Below, piece after piece: positions 24,395-32,595 of a stretch of DNA of 64,000 nucleotides (positions are counted from its first letter, which is position 1; each line of letters opens with the position of its first letter). The notes under the pieces were generated by a model, which was not told the origin of the DNA, did not search any database, and was given only the letters and a program-made list of their open reading frames with translations. Location: the NCBI RefSeq assembly GCF_008725655.1, contig NZ_VYXP01000002.1, positions 338,026 through 402,025 on the forward strand. Reading direction: 5' to 3'. Both the position numbers and the translations under genes were made by a program. Origin of the DNA: Marinihelvus fidelis (GTDB lineage: Bacteria; Pseudomonadota; Gammaproteobacteria; Xanthomonadales; SZUA-36).

Positions 24395-25189
24395 ATGGGT
24401 CACTCAAGCCGCTATACCTCGAAGCAGGCCGACGCCAACGGCGTGATTGACTACTCGGAAGAAGAAAACCGGGTGTGGGGTGATTTGATGTCCCGGCAGC
24501 TGCCGGTGCTCCCCGGCCGCGTCTGTGACGAATACCAGCACGCGCTCGAACTGATGAACTTTCCCCGCGACCGCGTGCCCCAACTGGCGGAAATTTCCGC
24601 GGTACTGCAGGAGCAGACCGGCTGGTCGGTCGCGCCGGTCCCCGCCCTGATCGACTTCACCGCGTTCTTCAAGCTGCTGGCCAACCGGCAGTTTCCGGCA
24701 GCCACGTTTATCCGCCGGCGCGAAGATATGGATTACCTGCAGGAACCGGACATCTTTCACGAACTGTTCGGCCATACCCCACTGTTGACCGACTACCGTT
24801 TCGCCGCGTTTACCGAGGCCTACGGCAATGCCGGGCTGGCCGCCGACCGCCGCGACCACGCGATGCTCGCCAGGCTGTTCTGGTTCACGGTGGAGTTTGG
24901 CCTGATCAATACCGCCGATGGCCTGCGCTCCTATGGCGCCGGCCTGGTCTCGTCTCCGGGCGAGTTGACCTACTCGCTCGATAGCGAGGTTCCACAGCGT
25001 CGCCCGTTCGACCCGATCGACGCGCTGCGCACGCCGTACCGCATCGATATCTACCAGACCGTTTACTTTGTCATCGACAGCTTCGATACACTCTACGAAC
25101 TGGCCCAGGCCGACCTGGCGGCCCTGGTCGCCGAAGCGCGGCGCCTGGGCATGCACGCACCCACTTTTCCACAGCGCGAAAGCGCCTGA
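24395..25189 (+). CDS. phhA: phenylalanine 4-monooxygenase
   Basis: The 264-residue enzyme hydroxylates phenylalanine to tyrosine with tetrahydrobiopterin and oxygen. The iron ligands His122 and His127 are in DIFHELFGHTPLL, and the third ligand is the Glu in FWFTVEFGL. The length is that of bacterial catalytic-only forms without an ACT domain. GGAGCAGGAC precedes the ATG. It lies 17 bases before phhB, with which it forms an operon; the divergent Lrp-type gene is the likely regulator. Confidence 0.96.
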   Translation: MGHSSRYTSKQADANGVIDYSEEENRVWGDLMSRQLPVLPGRVCDEYQHALELMNFPRDRVPQLAEISAVLQEQTGWSVAPVPALIDFTAFFKLLANRQFPAATFIRRREDMDYLQEPDIFHELFGHTPLLTDYRFAAFTEAYGNAGLAADRRDHAMLARLFWFTVEFGLINTADGLRSYGAGLVSSPGELTYSLDSEVPQRRPFDPIDALRTPYRIDIYQTVYFVIDSFDTLYELAQADLAALVAEARRLGMHAPTFPQRESA

Positions 25190-25206
25190 ACCGCAAGGAA
25201 CCCCCG

Positions 25207-25551
25207 ATGTCCAGCACCGTATGCAACCTGGAAGACCGCCACTGCGCGCCCTGCGAGGGCGGCGTCGACGCCTTTGATGAAGCCACGGCCAGGCAGATGC
25301 TCGCCGACGTCCCGGGCTGGGACATTGCAGACAGTGGCAAGGCGCTGGTACGCCGGTTCGAATTCAAGGGTTTTTACCGCACCATGGCCTTCATCAACGC
25401 GATGGCGTGGATTGCCAACCGGGAAAACCATCACCCGGATTTCTCCGCGGGCTACAACTACTGCGACGTGACGTTCACGACCCACGCGATTGGCGGGCTC
25501 TCGGAAAATGACTTTATCTGTGCCGCGAAAGTGTCGGCACTGATCGACTAG
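25207..25551 (+). CDS. phhB: 4a-hydroxytetrahydrobiopterin dehydratase
   Basis: The 114-residue pterin carbinolamine dehydratase recycles the cofactor of PhhA. The motif ENHHPDF with the catalytic histidines, and a C-terminal TTHAIGGLSENDF, are plain. A CxxC-like N-terminal segment (residues 6-16, with three cysteines) extends the usual core. AAGGAAC precedes the ATG. Two tandem hairpins without a T-run follow the stop. Confidence 0.95.
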   Translation: MSSTVCNLEDRHCAPCEGGVDAFDEATARQMLADVPGWDIADSGKALVRRFEFKGFYRTMAFINAMAWIANRENHHPDFSAGYNYCDVTFTTHAIGGLSENDFICAAKVSALID

Positions 25552-25565
25552 GCGGGACAATCTTC

Positions 25566-25610
25566 GACCCGGCGACCGCCGGGTCTACAGCGCCACGAGG
25601 CCCGTGGCGC
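25566..25610. repeat. two tandem perfect hairpins (REP-like)
   Basis: GACCCGGC/GCCGGGTC (25566-25585) and GCGCCACG/CGTGGCGC (25590-25610) each form an 8-bp perfect stem with a 4- or 5-base loop. They stand 4 bases apart between the convergent ends of phhB and a small membrane-protein gene. No T-run follows on either strand, so they resemble a repetitive extragenic element or Rho-independent pause structure more than a standard terminator. Confidence 0.5.
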
Positions 25611-25629
25611 GACATTCAGAACAGGGTGC

Positions 25630-25860
25630 TCACCAACCCCAGGGCTTGCGCGAATCGTTCGACAGCGAGTTGCTGGTCGAATCCGCGAAACGCAACTGGA
25701 CGTTTCCGCGCTCGCGGCCAACATTCAGTGAGGACTCCTGCCCCTTGAGCTTGACCGAACGGTACATGGAACCGTGCCATGATCGACCGATGCGGTAGGC
25801 CCAGACGCAGAACATGGCCAGCAGGAACGAACCTGACGCCAACAGAATAATTTCCAGCAT
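25630..25860 (-). CDS. small single-pass membrane protein of unknown function
   Basis: The product (76 residues) has one N-terminal membrane helix (MLEIILLASGSFLLAMFCVW) and a basic, Ser/Asn-rich tail ending in SRKPWGW. The ATG at 25860 is strongly supported: AAGGAG lies six bases upstream. A longer frame upstream would not encode the helix at its start. I recognise no family. It stands alone, convergent with phhB and 500 bases from the next gene upstream. Confidence 0.65.
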   Translation of the reverse strand: MLEIILLASGSFLLAMFCVWAYRIGRSWHGSMYRSVKLKGQESSLNVGRERGNVQLRFADSTSNSLSNDSRKPWGW

Positions 25861-26309
25861 TACGATCTCCTTACGTTCTTCCGACCCCCTGCGGGGCCCC
25901 CTGGCCGCGACGCTTTCCCCTTCGTCGGCAGACCTGTTTCCGGAGACTGTCATGAGCATCCTGCTCACGGTTCCCTGTCAGTTTCCGTTCGTCAGTAGGA
26001 ATACGGACGACCGGACAAAAAGTTGGTACGTGGCGCCAATCCGTGCGCGTTTCGCTTCTGTCCTGGGACAGACCGAAGGCCTGGGACCTGTAGGCTGGAG
26101 TATTTGCGAACAGCGGAGCAACATGCTGTGCGATGCATGCCTGGACACTGTTTGAACATTAAACACCGGCGTTGCGAAGCCGATGTTCCCCCTGCTCAAG
26201 GCCTTGAACTCAGACCAGTTAAGAGAATTGTACCCTTGTTAACCGGCATTTTAGCCTGTTTTCACCGCTTCTGCATAGTCCCGTTCAGCAAATTCCACGG
26301 CGAACGGGC
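25861..26309. other. intergenic stretch without a gene
   Basis: About 450 bases between the small membrane-protein gene and the terminator of the OmpA-like gene hold no frame that I trust. The short frames there lack ribosome sites, have no recognisable domain and clash in both strands. The right half is less GC-rich than the surroundings. Promoter elements of the small gene are expected at the left end, but no convincing -35/-10 pair was found. A non-coding RNA cannot be excluded. Confidence 0.5.
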
Positions 26310-26346
26310 AAAAAAAACCCGGCGGACCATACCGCCGGGTCTTTTT
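26310..26346 (-). terminator. intrinsic terminator of the OmpA-like lipoprotein gene
   Basis: ACCCGGCGG and CCGCCGGGT form a 9-bp stem with a 6-base loop; an A-run on the left gives seven U residues on the minus-strand transcript. The stop codon lies about 17 bases upstream. Confidence 0.9.
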
Positions 26347-26362
26347 CAATCAGGCGTTCGCC

Positions 26363-27277
26363 TTAGTGCCGGAACTCAACCCGGCGGTTTTCGGCGCGGC
26401 CTTCCTTGGTGCCGTTATCGGCCTTCGGAGCGGACTCGCCGTAACCCTTGTAGCTCAGGCTGGCTGCCTTCGCGCCGTTGGCGGTCAGGTAGTCATAGAC
26501 GGACTTGGCGCGACGCTCGGACAGGCCCTGGTTGTACTCGGCAGAACCGACAGAGTCGGTGTGGCCTGCAATCTCAACCTTCAGGTCCGGATGACGCTTC
26601 AGGATCTTCAGCGCTTCATCCAGCACGTGGGTTGAGTTCGAGGTCAGCTTGGCCGAATCAAACTCGAAGTTCACACCGTGCAGCGTGTACTCCTTCTCCA
26701 GGTCGCAACCGCTGTTGTCGACCGGCGTGCCTTTGGCCGTACCCGGGCAACGGTCACGGCTGTCGACGACGCCGTCGCCATCGCTGTCGAGTTCACAGCC
26801 CTTGGCATCAACCTTGGCGCCAGCCGGCGTGCCGGGGCACTGGTCCTTGCTGTTGCCAACGCCATCGCCGTCACTGTCGAGTTCGCAACCACGCGAGTCG
26901 ACTTCCACGCCAGCCGGCGTGTCCGGGCAGCGGTCTTCGCTGTTGACCACGCCGTCGCCGTCGTCGTCGAATTCACAGCCACGTTCGTCAACCGGAGAGC
27001 CAGGCGGGGTGCCGGGGCACTCATCCTTGCTGTCCTTGACGCCGTCGCCATCGGTATCCTTGCCACCACAGAACAGTGCGCCGATACCCGCGCCGATAAG
27101 GGCGCCGGTCACGGCGGCATCGCTGTCATCGATGGCGCCAAAACCACCACCTGCGGCACCCAGAACGGCCGCGCATTTCCAGCGACTGTCGGTGAATGAG
27201 CCTCCACCCGTGCTGCTACAGCCGGCAACGACGACAAGCATCGAAACCAGTACCAGAATATTCCTTACGTTTTTCAT
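26363..27277 (-). CDS. OmpA-family lipoprotein with thrombospondin type 3 calcium repeats
   Basis: The 304-residue protein has a lipoprotein signal ending VVAGC (Cys20) and a glycine-zipper-like segment (about residues 40-69). Four 30-residue TSP3-type repeats follow (residues 74-193), each with a DxDGDGV calcium loop and a Cys near the end of each half. The C-terminal OmpA domain (about 200-304) has the peptidoglycan-binding pattern VNFEFDSAKL, EIAGHTDSVG, NQGLSERRA and ENRRVEF. It is expected in the outer membrane, bound to peptidoglycan. The ATG at 27277 is preceded by GGGGAG and gives the signal peptide. It diverges from ppc and has its own terminator. Confidence 0.92.
   Translation of the reverse strand: MKNVRNILVLVSMLVVVAGCSSTGGGSFTDSRWKCAAVLGAAGGGFGAIDDSDAAVTGALIGAGIGALFCGGKDTDGDGVKDSKDECPGTPPGSPVDERGCEFDDDGDGVVNSEDRCPDTPAGVEVDSRGCELDSDGDGVGNSKDQCPGTPAGAKVDAKGCELDSDGDGVVDSRDRCPGTAKGTPVDNSGCDLEKEYTLHGVNFEFDSAKLTSNSTHVLDEALKILKRHPDLKVEIAGHTDSVGSAEYNQGLSERRAKSVYDYLTANGAKAASLSYKGYGESAPKADNGTKEGRAENRRVEFRH
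26699..27058 (-). repeat. four 90-base tandem repeats encoding TSP3 units
   Basis: The four calcium-binding repeats are exactly 30 codons apart (starting at residues 74, 104, 134 and 164). They are similar at base level as well, which could allow change of copy number by recombination or slippage. Confidence 0.7.
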
Positions 27278-27437
27278 CGGACTCCCCATCGATGTGCGGG
27301 CTCTAAATGCCCGTGTGGCAAATGAGTGATAGAAATTACTACCCTTGAAGCCGCCTGACAAGGAATTTAAAGGAATAAACCGGGGCTAAAAGCCCTGTAA
27401 ACCATGGCCCGGCGTCCGATTCAGGCCTGCCCGGGAA

Positions 27438-27453
27438 ATGAATTGGAATTCAT
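27438..27453. promoter_or_regulatory. 16-bp inverted repeat upstream of ppc
   Basis: ATGAATT-GG-AATTCAT is perfectly symmetrical and lies in the divergent gap between the OmpA-like gene and ppc, about 90 bases before the ppc start. It has the form of a dimer operator; the regulator is unknown. Confidence 0.3.
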
Positions 27454-27543
27454 GGCCTTGTACCGTGATGCCACGGCGACAGCGGGTGTTAAGATTCAAA
27501 ATTACGCCCAAACTCCGCCCGCAAAGGAAAAGTAACGCAGCCC

Positions 27544-30261
27544 ATGAGTGAAATCCGCCAAGTAGAATTTCCGGAAAAAGACCTGCCCCTTCGACGCGAT
27601 GTCAGCCTGTTAGGCCGGCTACTGGGCGAGGCCCTGGTCGACCTGCATGGGCCGGAACTGCTGGAGCAGGTGGAAGCCGTTCGCAAAGCTGCGATCCTGG
27701 TTCGCGAAGGCGATGAGACGGCGGCGGAGCGCCTGGAGGCGGCCCTGGATGACATCAGCATTGATGACGTCCTTAATATCGTCAAAGCCTTCTCCACATA
27801 CCTGCGCCTGGCCAACCTGGCGGAGAAGACTCATCGCATTCGCCGGCGGCGGGAATACGTAAAACTGGGCGCGGCGCCGCAACGCGGCAGCCTGGACGAA
27901 GTGGTGGGCGAACTGGCCCGGGCCGGTTGCCCCGCGGCCGAAGTCACGGCCGCGCTCGATGACCTGATGATCCGCCCTGTGTTCACGGCCCACCCCACCG
28001 AGGCCACGCGCCGGAGCTTCCTGGAAAAGGAGTACTCCATCGTTCACCGCCTGGTCGAACGCCTGAACCCGGACCGCACGCCGCAGGAAGAAGCCCAGAC
28101 CCTGGACCGCATCCGCGACGCCATTCACTCCGCCTGGCAGACCAGCAGCGTACCCAGCGCCCGGCCGACGGTCGCCGACGAACTGGATAACGTCCTGTTC
28201 TACCTGACCGATATCCTCTACCGCATCGTGCCGCCCTATCACGAGTCCCTGCAGGCCGCGCTCGACCAGCACTACGGTGAAGGCACGATACAGGCCGAAA
28301 CGGACGAACTGCTGCGCTTCGGCTCGTGGGTGGGCGGCGACATGGACGGCAACCCAAACGTCAATGCCGACACGCTGATGGAGTCCCTGTCCACGCAGCG
28401 CGCGGCCATCATCCAGAAGTACCTGCCCGAGGTGTACCAACTGGGTCGCTACCTGAGCCAGACGCGCTCGGTGGCCACCTTTACCCGTGATCTGGAGAGC
28501 CGCCTCGAGGCCTACTGGGAGCAGATGCCTAAAGTGGCCGCCGATATCCCGGTCCGACACCGTGAAATGCCCTATCGCTGCTTTTTGCAGTTCGTTCACC
28601 AGCGCTTGCGCGCGACCCTGGCCGGCCGCGAGGGCGGCTATGGCGACCCCGGCGAGTTCCTCGATGACATTCGCGCGGTGGGCGACAGCCTGGAGGCCAA
28701 TCACGGCGGCCATGCGGGCCTGTTCAGCGTGCGTCGCCTGGAGCGGCGCATCCGCGCCTTCGGCTTTCACCTGGCCACGCTGGACGCGCGCCAGGACGCC
28801 CTGCTGCACCGACAGGTGCTGGGTGAACTGTTCGGCAAGCCTGACTGGATGGAGCTGGGCCGCGCCGAGCGCAGCGAACAGCTGGGCGCGTGGCTGGCGG
28901 CACCCATGGAGGGCCGGCCATCCCCGCGCTCGGACCAGGCCCGCAGCACACTGGACGTGTTCCGCGCCATTCGCCGCGCACGCTCGGACTTCGGCGAGCA
29001 GGCCACCGGGCTGTACATCATCAGCATGACCCAGGGTGCCGACGACGTGCTGACGACGATGGCGCTGGCGCGCATGTCGGGGCTGGAAAGGGACGGCCAT
29101 GTGCCGCTCGACATTGCCCCGCTGCTGGAGACTGTTGACGACCTGAATGCCGGGCCGGCGATCCTGGAAGAACTGCTGGCCCTGGACGTTTACCGCGACC
29201 ACCTCGCCAAGCGCGGCAACCGCCAGGTCATCATGATCGGCTACTCCGACAGCAGCAAGGACAGCGGCATCGTGTCGTCACGCTGGAGCCTGTACGAGGC
29301 CCAACGCAAACTGATCGACATTGGCCAGCGCAACGGCGTGCGCGTGCACTTTTTCCATGGCCGTGGCGGCACCGTCAGCCGTGGCGGCGGCAACCTGGTC
29401 AACGGCATCGAGGGTGCGCCGCCGGACAGCATCGATGGCTGCCTGCGCGTGACCGAGCAGGGCGAGGTCATCAACCAGAAGTATGGTGTCCGCCCGATTG
29501 CCCTGCGCAACCTTGAACTGATGACCGGCGCGGTGCTGCGACACCGCTTCCTGGATACCGCCGCCGGCGGCACGCCCGAGGCGCTGGATCTGATGGCGGA
29601 ACTGGCCGGCAACGCCCGCAAGCGCTACCGCGGCCTGGTCTTCGAGGACGAGCGTTTCGTGCCGTATTTCCGCGCCGCCACGCCCATTGACGTGATCGAG
29701 CGCCTGAACATCGGCTCGCGGCCAGCCTCGCGCCGCAGCGGCCTGGGCGTGGAGAACCTGCGCGCCATTCCCTGGGTGTTTTCCTGGGCGCAGGTGCGGG
29801 TGGGCTTCCCCGGCGTGTTTGGTATCGGCACCGCGCTGGAGGCGGCCGCCAACACCCATGGCATCGACCGCCTGCGCGCACTCCACGACCAGTGGCGTTT
29901 CTTCCGCGGCATGATCTCGGATGTGGAGATGGTACTGGCCAAGTCGACGCTGGAAACCGGCCGCCGCTACGCGCAGCTGGCCGACAAGGAGGCCCGCACG
30001 GTGTTTGGCCTGATCGAGGAAGAGTTCGCGCTGGCGCGCAAGCACATTCTCGCAATCAAGCGCCAGAACGACCTGCTCGAGGACCAGTACACGCTGGCCC
30101 GCAACATCCGCCTGCGTAACCCCTACACGGACCCGATGCATTTGCTGCAGATCGACCTGCTGCGGCGCTGGCGCGACGGTGGCCGCGAGGACGAGACCCT
30201 GCTGCGGGCGCTGAAATCCACCGTCAACGGCATCGCGCTGGCGATCCAGAACACGGGCTGA
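27544..30261 (+). CDS. ppc: phosphoenolpyruvate carboxylase
   Basis: The 905-residue enzyme adds bicarbonate to phosphoenolpyruvate to give oxaloacetate, feeding the TCA cycle. The catalytic histidine motif VFTAHPTEATRRS is near residue 143, and a second active-site block GYSDSSKDSGIVSSRWSLY is near 565. The glycine-rich FHGRGGTVSRGGG loop is intact. The length is the bacterial norm. The C-terminus ends with the conserved NG-containing signature (VNGIALAIQNTG). It is followed after 18 bases by a DMT exporter and a MATE exporter on the same strand, which may be co-transcribed. Confidence 0.97.
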   Translation: MSEIRQVEFPEKDLPLRRDVSLLGRLLGEALVDLHGPELLEQVEAVRKAAILVREGDETAAERLEAALDDISIDDVLNIVKAFSTYLRLANLAEKTHRIRRRREYVKLGAAPQRGSLDEVVGELARAGCPAAEVTAALDDLMIRPVFTAHPTEATRRSFLEKEYSIVHRLVERLNPDRTPQEEAQTLDRIRDAIHSAWQTSSVPSARPTVADELDNVLFYLTDILYRIVPPYHESLQAALDQHYGEGTIQAETDELLRFGSWVGGDMDGNPNVNADTLMESLSTQRAAIIQKYLPEVYQLGRYLSQTRSVATFTRDLESRLEAYWEQMPKVAADIPVRHREMPYRCFLQFVHQRLRATLAGREGGYGDPGEFLDDIRAVGDSLEANHGGHAGLFSVRRLERRIRAFGFHLATLDARQDALLHRQVLGELFGKPDWMELGRAERSEQLGAWLAAPMEGRPSPRSDQARSTLDVFRAIRRARSDFGEQATGLYIISMTQGADDVLTTMALARMSGLERDGHVPLDIAPLLETVDDLNAGPAILEELLALDVYRDHLAKRGNRQVIMIGYSDSSKDSGIVSSRWSLYEAQRKLIDIGQRNGVRVHFFHGRGGTVSRGGGNLVNGIEGAPPDSIDGCLRVTEQGEVINQKYGVRPIALRNLELMTGAVLRHRFLDTAAGGTPEALDLMAELAGNARKRYRGLVFEDERFVPYFRAATPIDVIERLNIGSRPASRRSGLGVENLRAIPWVFSWAQVRVGFPGVFGIGTALEAAANTHGIDRLRALHDQWRFFRGMISDVEMVLAKSTLETGRRYAQLADKEARTVFGLIEEEFALARKHILAIKRQNDLLEDQYTLARNIRLRNPYTDPMHLLQIDLLRRWRDGGREDETLLRALKSTVNGIALAIQNTG

Positions 30262-30279
30262 TCCCGTGCGGCACAGGCG

Positions 30280-31164
30280 TTGAGCACCCGCGACCTGCTC
30301 CTGGTGCTGGGCGTCAGCCTGGTCTGGGGTTTCAATTTCGTCGCCGGGGCCAAGGGCATGCAGGCCTTTACCCCGCTACAGTTCGTGACCCTGCGGTTCG
30401 CCTGCGTGCTGCTGATCACCCTGCCCTTCCTGCGCCGCCCCGCGCCCGGCCACTGGCTGCAGCTGGCGGGCGCCGGGATCTTCCTGGGCGCGCTGCATTT
30501 CACCTTCCTGCAATGGGCCCTGCAGCTGTCCGCCGATGTCACCTCGGTGACCATCCTGCAAAACATGAGTATTCCGTTCGCGGTGCTGCTGGCCATGCTG
30601 TTCCTGGGTGAACGCGCCGGCTGGCGTACGCTGACGGCCACCGGCGTGGCCTTTACCGGCGTGCTCATCATCGGCCTGGACCCACTGGTGCTGCAACAGT
30701 CGAAGGCGCTGATGATCGTGCTGTGCTCGGCGCTGTTCCAGGCGCTCGGTTCAGTGCTGATGCGCGGCCTGCGGGGCATCAGCACGTTCAGCTTCCAGGC
30801 CTGGTCGTCAGTGTTTTCGCTGCCCATCCTGGTCGGCGCAATGTGGGTGCTGGAACCTGAAGCGATGACCTCACTGGGCCCGGTGGGACCCTGGCACTGG
30901 GCGGCGCTGGCGTACAGCATCTTCATGGCGTCGCTGGTCGGCCATGGCGTGTTTTTCATCCTGGTGCAACGCAACCCGCTGCCGACGGTCATGCCCTACC
31001 TGCTGACCATGCCGGTGTTCGGCACGATCTTCGGCGTCCTTGTCTGGGGCGACCGGCCCGGCTGGCGCCTGTTGCTGGGGGGCACGATGGTGCTTTCCGG
31101 CATCCTGGTGATCACGCTACGCGGCCGTCGCAAGGCGATTGTTCCGGCCGCCGTTGGCGACTGA
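30280..31164 (+). CDS. EamA/DMT-family transporter
   Basis: The 294-residue protein has ten hydrophobic helices in two EamA repeats; the first begins LVLGVSLVWGFNFVAG and the second begins near residue 145. The family exports amino acids and related metabolites; the substrate is not readable here. The only in-frame start at the usual place is the TTG at 30280, 18 bases after the ppc stop, without a clear Shine-Dalgarno sequence. The next gene starts just past its stop codon. Confidence 0.88.
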   Translation: MSTRDLLLVLGVSLVWGFNFVAGAKGMQAFTPLQFVTLRFACVLLITLPFLRRPAPGHWLQLAGAGIFLGALHFTFLQWALQLSADVTSVTILQNMSIPFAVLLAMLFLGERAGWRTLTATGVAFTGVLIIGLDPLVLQQSKALMIVLCSALFQALGSVLMRGLRGISTFSFQAWSSVFSLPILVGAMWVLEPEAMTSLGPVGPWHWAALAYSIFMASLVGHGVFFILVQRNPLPTVMPYLLTMPVFGTIFGVLVWGDRPGWRLLLGGTMVLSGILVITLRGRRKAIVPAAVGD

Positions 31165-31165
31165 A

Positions 31166-32503
31166 GTGAGCGGCCCGGCGACCTGGCTCCGTGACCGTGA
31201 CGGCCACCGCCGCGTGCTGGCCATCGCCTTCCCCGCCATTCTTGCCAACTCGTCCGCGCCGCTGGTGGGCCTGGTCGACACCTGGGCCGTGGGCCACCTG
31301 CCGGGGGCCGTGCACCTGGCCGCAGTGGGCCTGGGCGGCGTCATCTTCAATTACATCCTCTGGGCGTTCGGCTTCCTGCGCATGGGCACCACCGGCATGG
31401 TCGCGCAGGCGCATGGCCGCGATGATGCCGATGCTGTCGCGCGTGTACTGGTGCGCTCCGCGGTGCTGGCGCTGCTGCTGGGGCTCGCCCTGTTGGTCTT
31501 CCAGGGGCCCATCCTGGCGCTGTCGCTGCAAGTGATGGCGCCACCCGGCGATGTCGCCGCCATCACGGCCGAGTACTTTGACATCCGCATCTGGGCCGCG
31601 CCCGCCGCCCTGCTGGTCTACGCCGTTACCGGCGCGCTGTTCGGCCAGGGCCGGACCGTGGCCGTGCTGGTGCTGCAACTGGCGCTGAACCTGGGCAACG
31701 GCGCGCTGAACCTGCTGTTCGTGGTGGTGCTGGACATGGGCGTACCGGGCGTGGCCTGGGGCACCCTGCTGGCACAATGGGGGTCGGTGGTGGTGGGCCT
31801 GTGGCTGTTGACCAGCAACCCGGGGCTTGGCCGCCTGGCCCGGGCCCTGTTCGAGCGCGCCACGTGGACACTGGACCGCTTCCGCTCGCTGGTCGCGCTG
31901 AACGGCTTTATCTTTATCCGCACCATCCTGTTGATGACGGCGCTGGCGATGATCATGCGCGAGTCCGCTGGCTTCGACGATGTCGGCATGGCCGCCAGCC
32001 ACGTGGTCAACCAGTACATGATGCTGGTCGCCCTGGGCCTGGACGGTTTCGCCCACGCGGCCGAGGCCCTGGCCGGCGCGGCCTGGGGCGAACGCAGCCG
32101 CCAGGCGTTCCGGCGCTGGGTCTGGCTGGCCGGCCTCTGGGCGGTGGTGGCCAGCTTGGCCTATGCCGCCCTGTTCTGGCTATTCGGTGATGCCATTACC
32201 GCCACGCTGACGAACCTGGAGACCGTGCGCACGCTGGTAGCCCGCATCATGCCCATGGTGATCGCCCTACCCATCGTCGCGGTCGCATGCTTTCATTTCG
32301 ATGGCGTCTTTATCGGCGCCACTGCCGGTGCCGCGATGATGGCGACCATGGCCGTCGCCTTCGCCATCTACCTGGCCGTACTGGGTCCGATGACCGCGGC
32401 CTGGGGGCTGGTCGGGCTCTGGGGCGCCGTGCTTGTGTTCATGGCCGCGCGTGGCCTGGCCCAGGCCGCCTGGTATCCGCGCCTGCTGGCCAGGCTGGAC
32501 TGA
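31166..32503 (+). CDS. MATE-family efflux transporter
   Basis: The protein (445 residues from GTG 31166) has twelve hydrophobic helices in two pseudo-symmetrical halves. The conserved start of helix 1, AFPAILANSSAPLVGLVDTWAVGHL, contains the usual Pro and the Asp that binds cations in DinF/NorM proteins. The GTG directly follows the stop of the upstream transporter; a TTG at 31139 would overlap it. It probably exports drugs or metabolites with Na+ or H+. Its promoter is probably shared with ppc or the DMT gene. Confidence 0.88.
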   Translation: MSGPATWLRDRDGHRRVLAIAFPAILANSSAPLVGLVDTWAVGHLPGAVHLAAVGLGGVIFNYILWAFGFLRMGTTGMVAQAHGRDDADAVARVLVRSAVLALLLGLALLVFQGPILALSLQVMAPPGDVAAITAEYFDIRIWAAPAALLVYAVTGALFGQGRTVAVLVLQLALNLGNGALNLLFVVVLDMGVPGVAWGTLLAQWGSVVVGLWLLTSNPGLGRLARALFERATWTLDRFRSLVALNGFIFIRTILLMTALAMIMRESAGFDDVGMAASHVVNQYMMLVALGLDGFAHAAEALAGAAWGERSRQAFRRWVWLAGLWAVVASLAYAALFWLFGDAITATLTNLETVRTLVARIMPMVIALPIVAVACFHFDGVFIGATAGAAMMATMAVAFAIYLAVLGPMTAAWGLVGLWGAVLVFMAARGLAQAAWYPRLLARLD

Positions 32504-32595
32504 TCCACGTCATCGAGGCACAAAACGGCGACCACCCCGGCCAGTAATTTTCCTATACTGGAGACCACGCCCTGAAAACGTCCCTGGGGGGGAAC

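Noticed and set aside
26023-26946. A plus-strand frame starting in the gap before the OmpA-like gene
   Set aside because: Most of it is antisense to the OmpA-like lipoprotein, and the 5' part in the gap has no ribosome site or recognisable sequence.
27619-29202. A 527-codon minus-strand frame in ppc
   Set aside because: Antisense to an unmistakable phosphoenolpyruvate carboxylase and without any domain.
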